A stretch of 64,000 bases of DNA, taken from positions 799,501 through 863,500 of the forward strand of contig JBBBDQ010001275.1 of the NCBI GenBank assembly GCA_037127315.1, read 5' to 3'. Source of the DNA: Ascarosepion bandense (lineage: Eukaryota > Mollusca > Cephalopoda > Sepiida > Sepiidae). Made by a program: the position numbers and the translations under genes. Of this stretch, positions 63,690 through 64,000 are shown piece by piece. The notes below the pieces were generated by a model. That model was not told where the DNA came from. It did not search any database and worked only from the letters and a program-made list of their open reading frames with translations. The number at the start of each line of letters is the position of its first letter. Position 1 is the stretch's first letter.

Positions 63690-64000
63690 CCATAGCTAAT
63701 TCTGCTTCTTCTTCTATGTGCCGTGTCTCTTCAAACCATAGTTAATCACGGCCCACCACATCTTCCTGTCTCTTATTGCTCTTCATATATTTTGTCTCGT
63801 TATTTCTTCTAAATCCAGCTCTGCCATCCAATTGTTTATGCTCATCAAGAGTCGCACAGTGATTCACTTGTCTCTCTTTTCCTCTATCCGCTCTATGAAT
63901 ATCAAATTCTCCAAGTCCTCCTTCCTCATTCCATGTTCTAGAAACATCAGCTGTCACTTCCTGATATTAAGTATAAATTTCCTCTTCATTTCCATTCTCT
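63690..64000 (-). mobile_element. LINE-A fragment, running off the window end
   Basis: On the minus strand, decayed blocks read MFLEHGMRKEDLENLIFIE-like near 63945-63895 and QLDGRAGFRRNNETKYMKSN near 63840-63780, then KRQEDVVGRD. They follow the order of the LINE-A ORF end. Continues beyond 64000. Confidence 0.5.

Overview
The window looks like a piece of a cephalopod mollusc genome, most likely an octopus-like species. This is inferred from the AT-rich base composition, the very many (TA)n and (CA)n microsatellites, and the kinds of dispersed elements; no species could be confirmed without a database search. I see no confident host protein-coding gene, rRNA gene or standard tRNA gene. Almost everything recognisable is mobile DNA in decay. 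Three weak host-exon candidates are listed: 9261-9546 (+), 12643-12800 (-) and 17108-17290 (+). Layout: 1-10 kb holds scattered 3' ends of two LINE families (called LINE-A and LINE-B here), a Tc1-like transposase stub, two SINE copies and a folded-back Penelope-like element (PLE). 10-14.4 kb holds a SINE continuous with a 12-copy, roughly 170-bp satellite, then a mariner-like transposon whose left terminal inverted repeat has grown into a 12-copy, 49-bp minisatellite. 14.7-22.2 kb holds LINE-A/B remnants, SINEs, a tRNA-headed element carrying a complete hammerhead ribozyme, and a degenerate PLE reverse transcriptase. 23.7-24.8 kb is a mariner relic. 25.9-31.5 kb holds three fragments with GIY-YIG endonuclease sequence; the PLE at 27.2-29.4 kb is split by a precisely inserted non-autonomous Helitron. 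33-41 kb holds LINE-B copies, a hAT-type MITE, a mariner stub, a possible LTR, a Mag-like Ty3/gypsy relic (-) and another hammerhead. 42.2-46.3 kb holds a second SINE-derived satellite, a PLE fragment with an inverted 5' part, and a further hammerhead. 47.9-54.4 kb holds a second Helitron copy, a second hAT MITE and more LINE/SINE remnants. 56.4-59.9 kb is a Mag-like gypsy relic (+) with an internal triplication and a SINE nested in its integrase. 62-64 kb holds a minisatellite, a SINE and LINE-A. The strongest themes are four hammerhead ribozymes whose three stems can all be drawn, two unrelated amplification events that turned the same SINE head into satellite DNA, and a transposon end converted to a minisatellite. 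The proteins present are retroelement or transposase domains, all interrupted; none appears able to mobilise itself.
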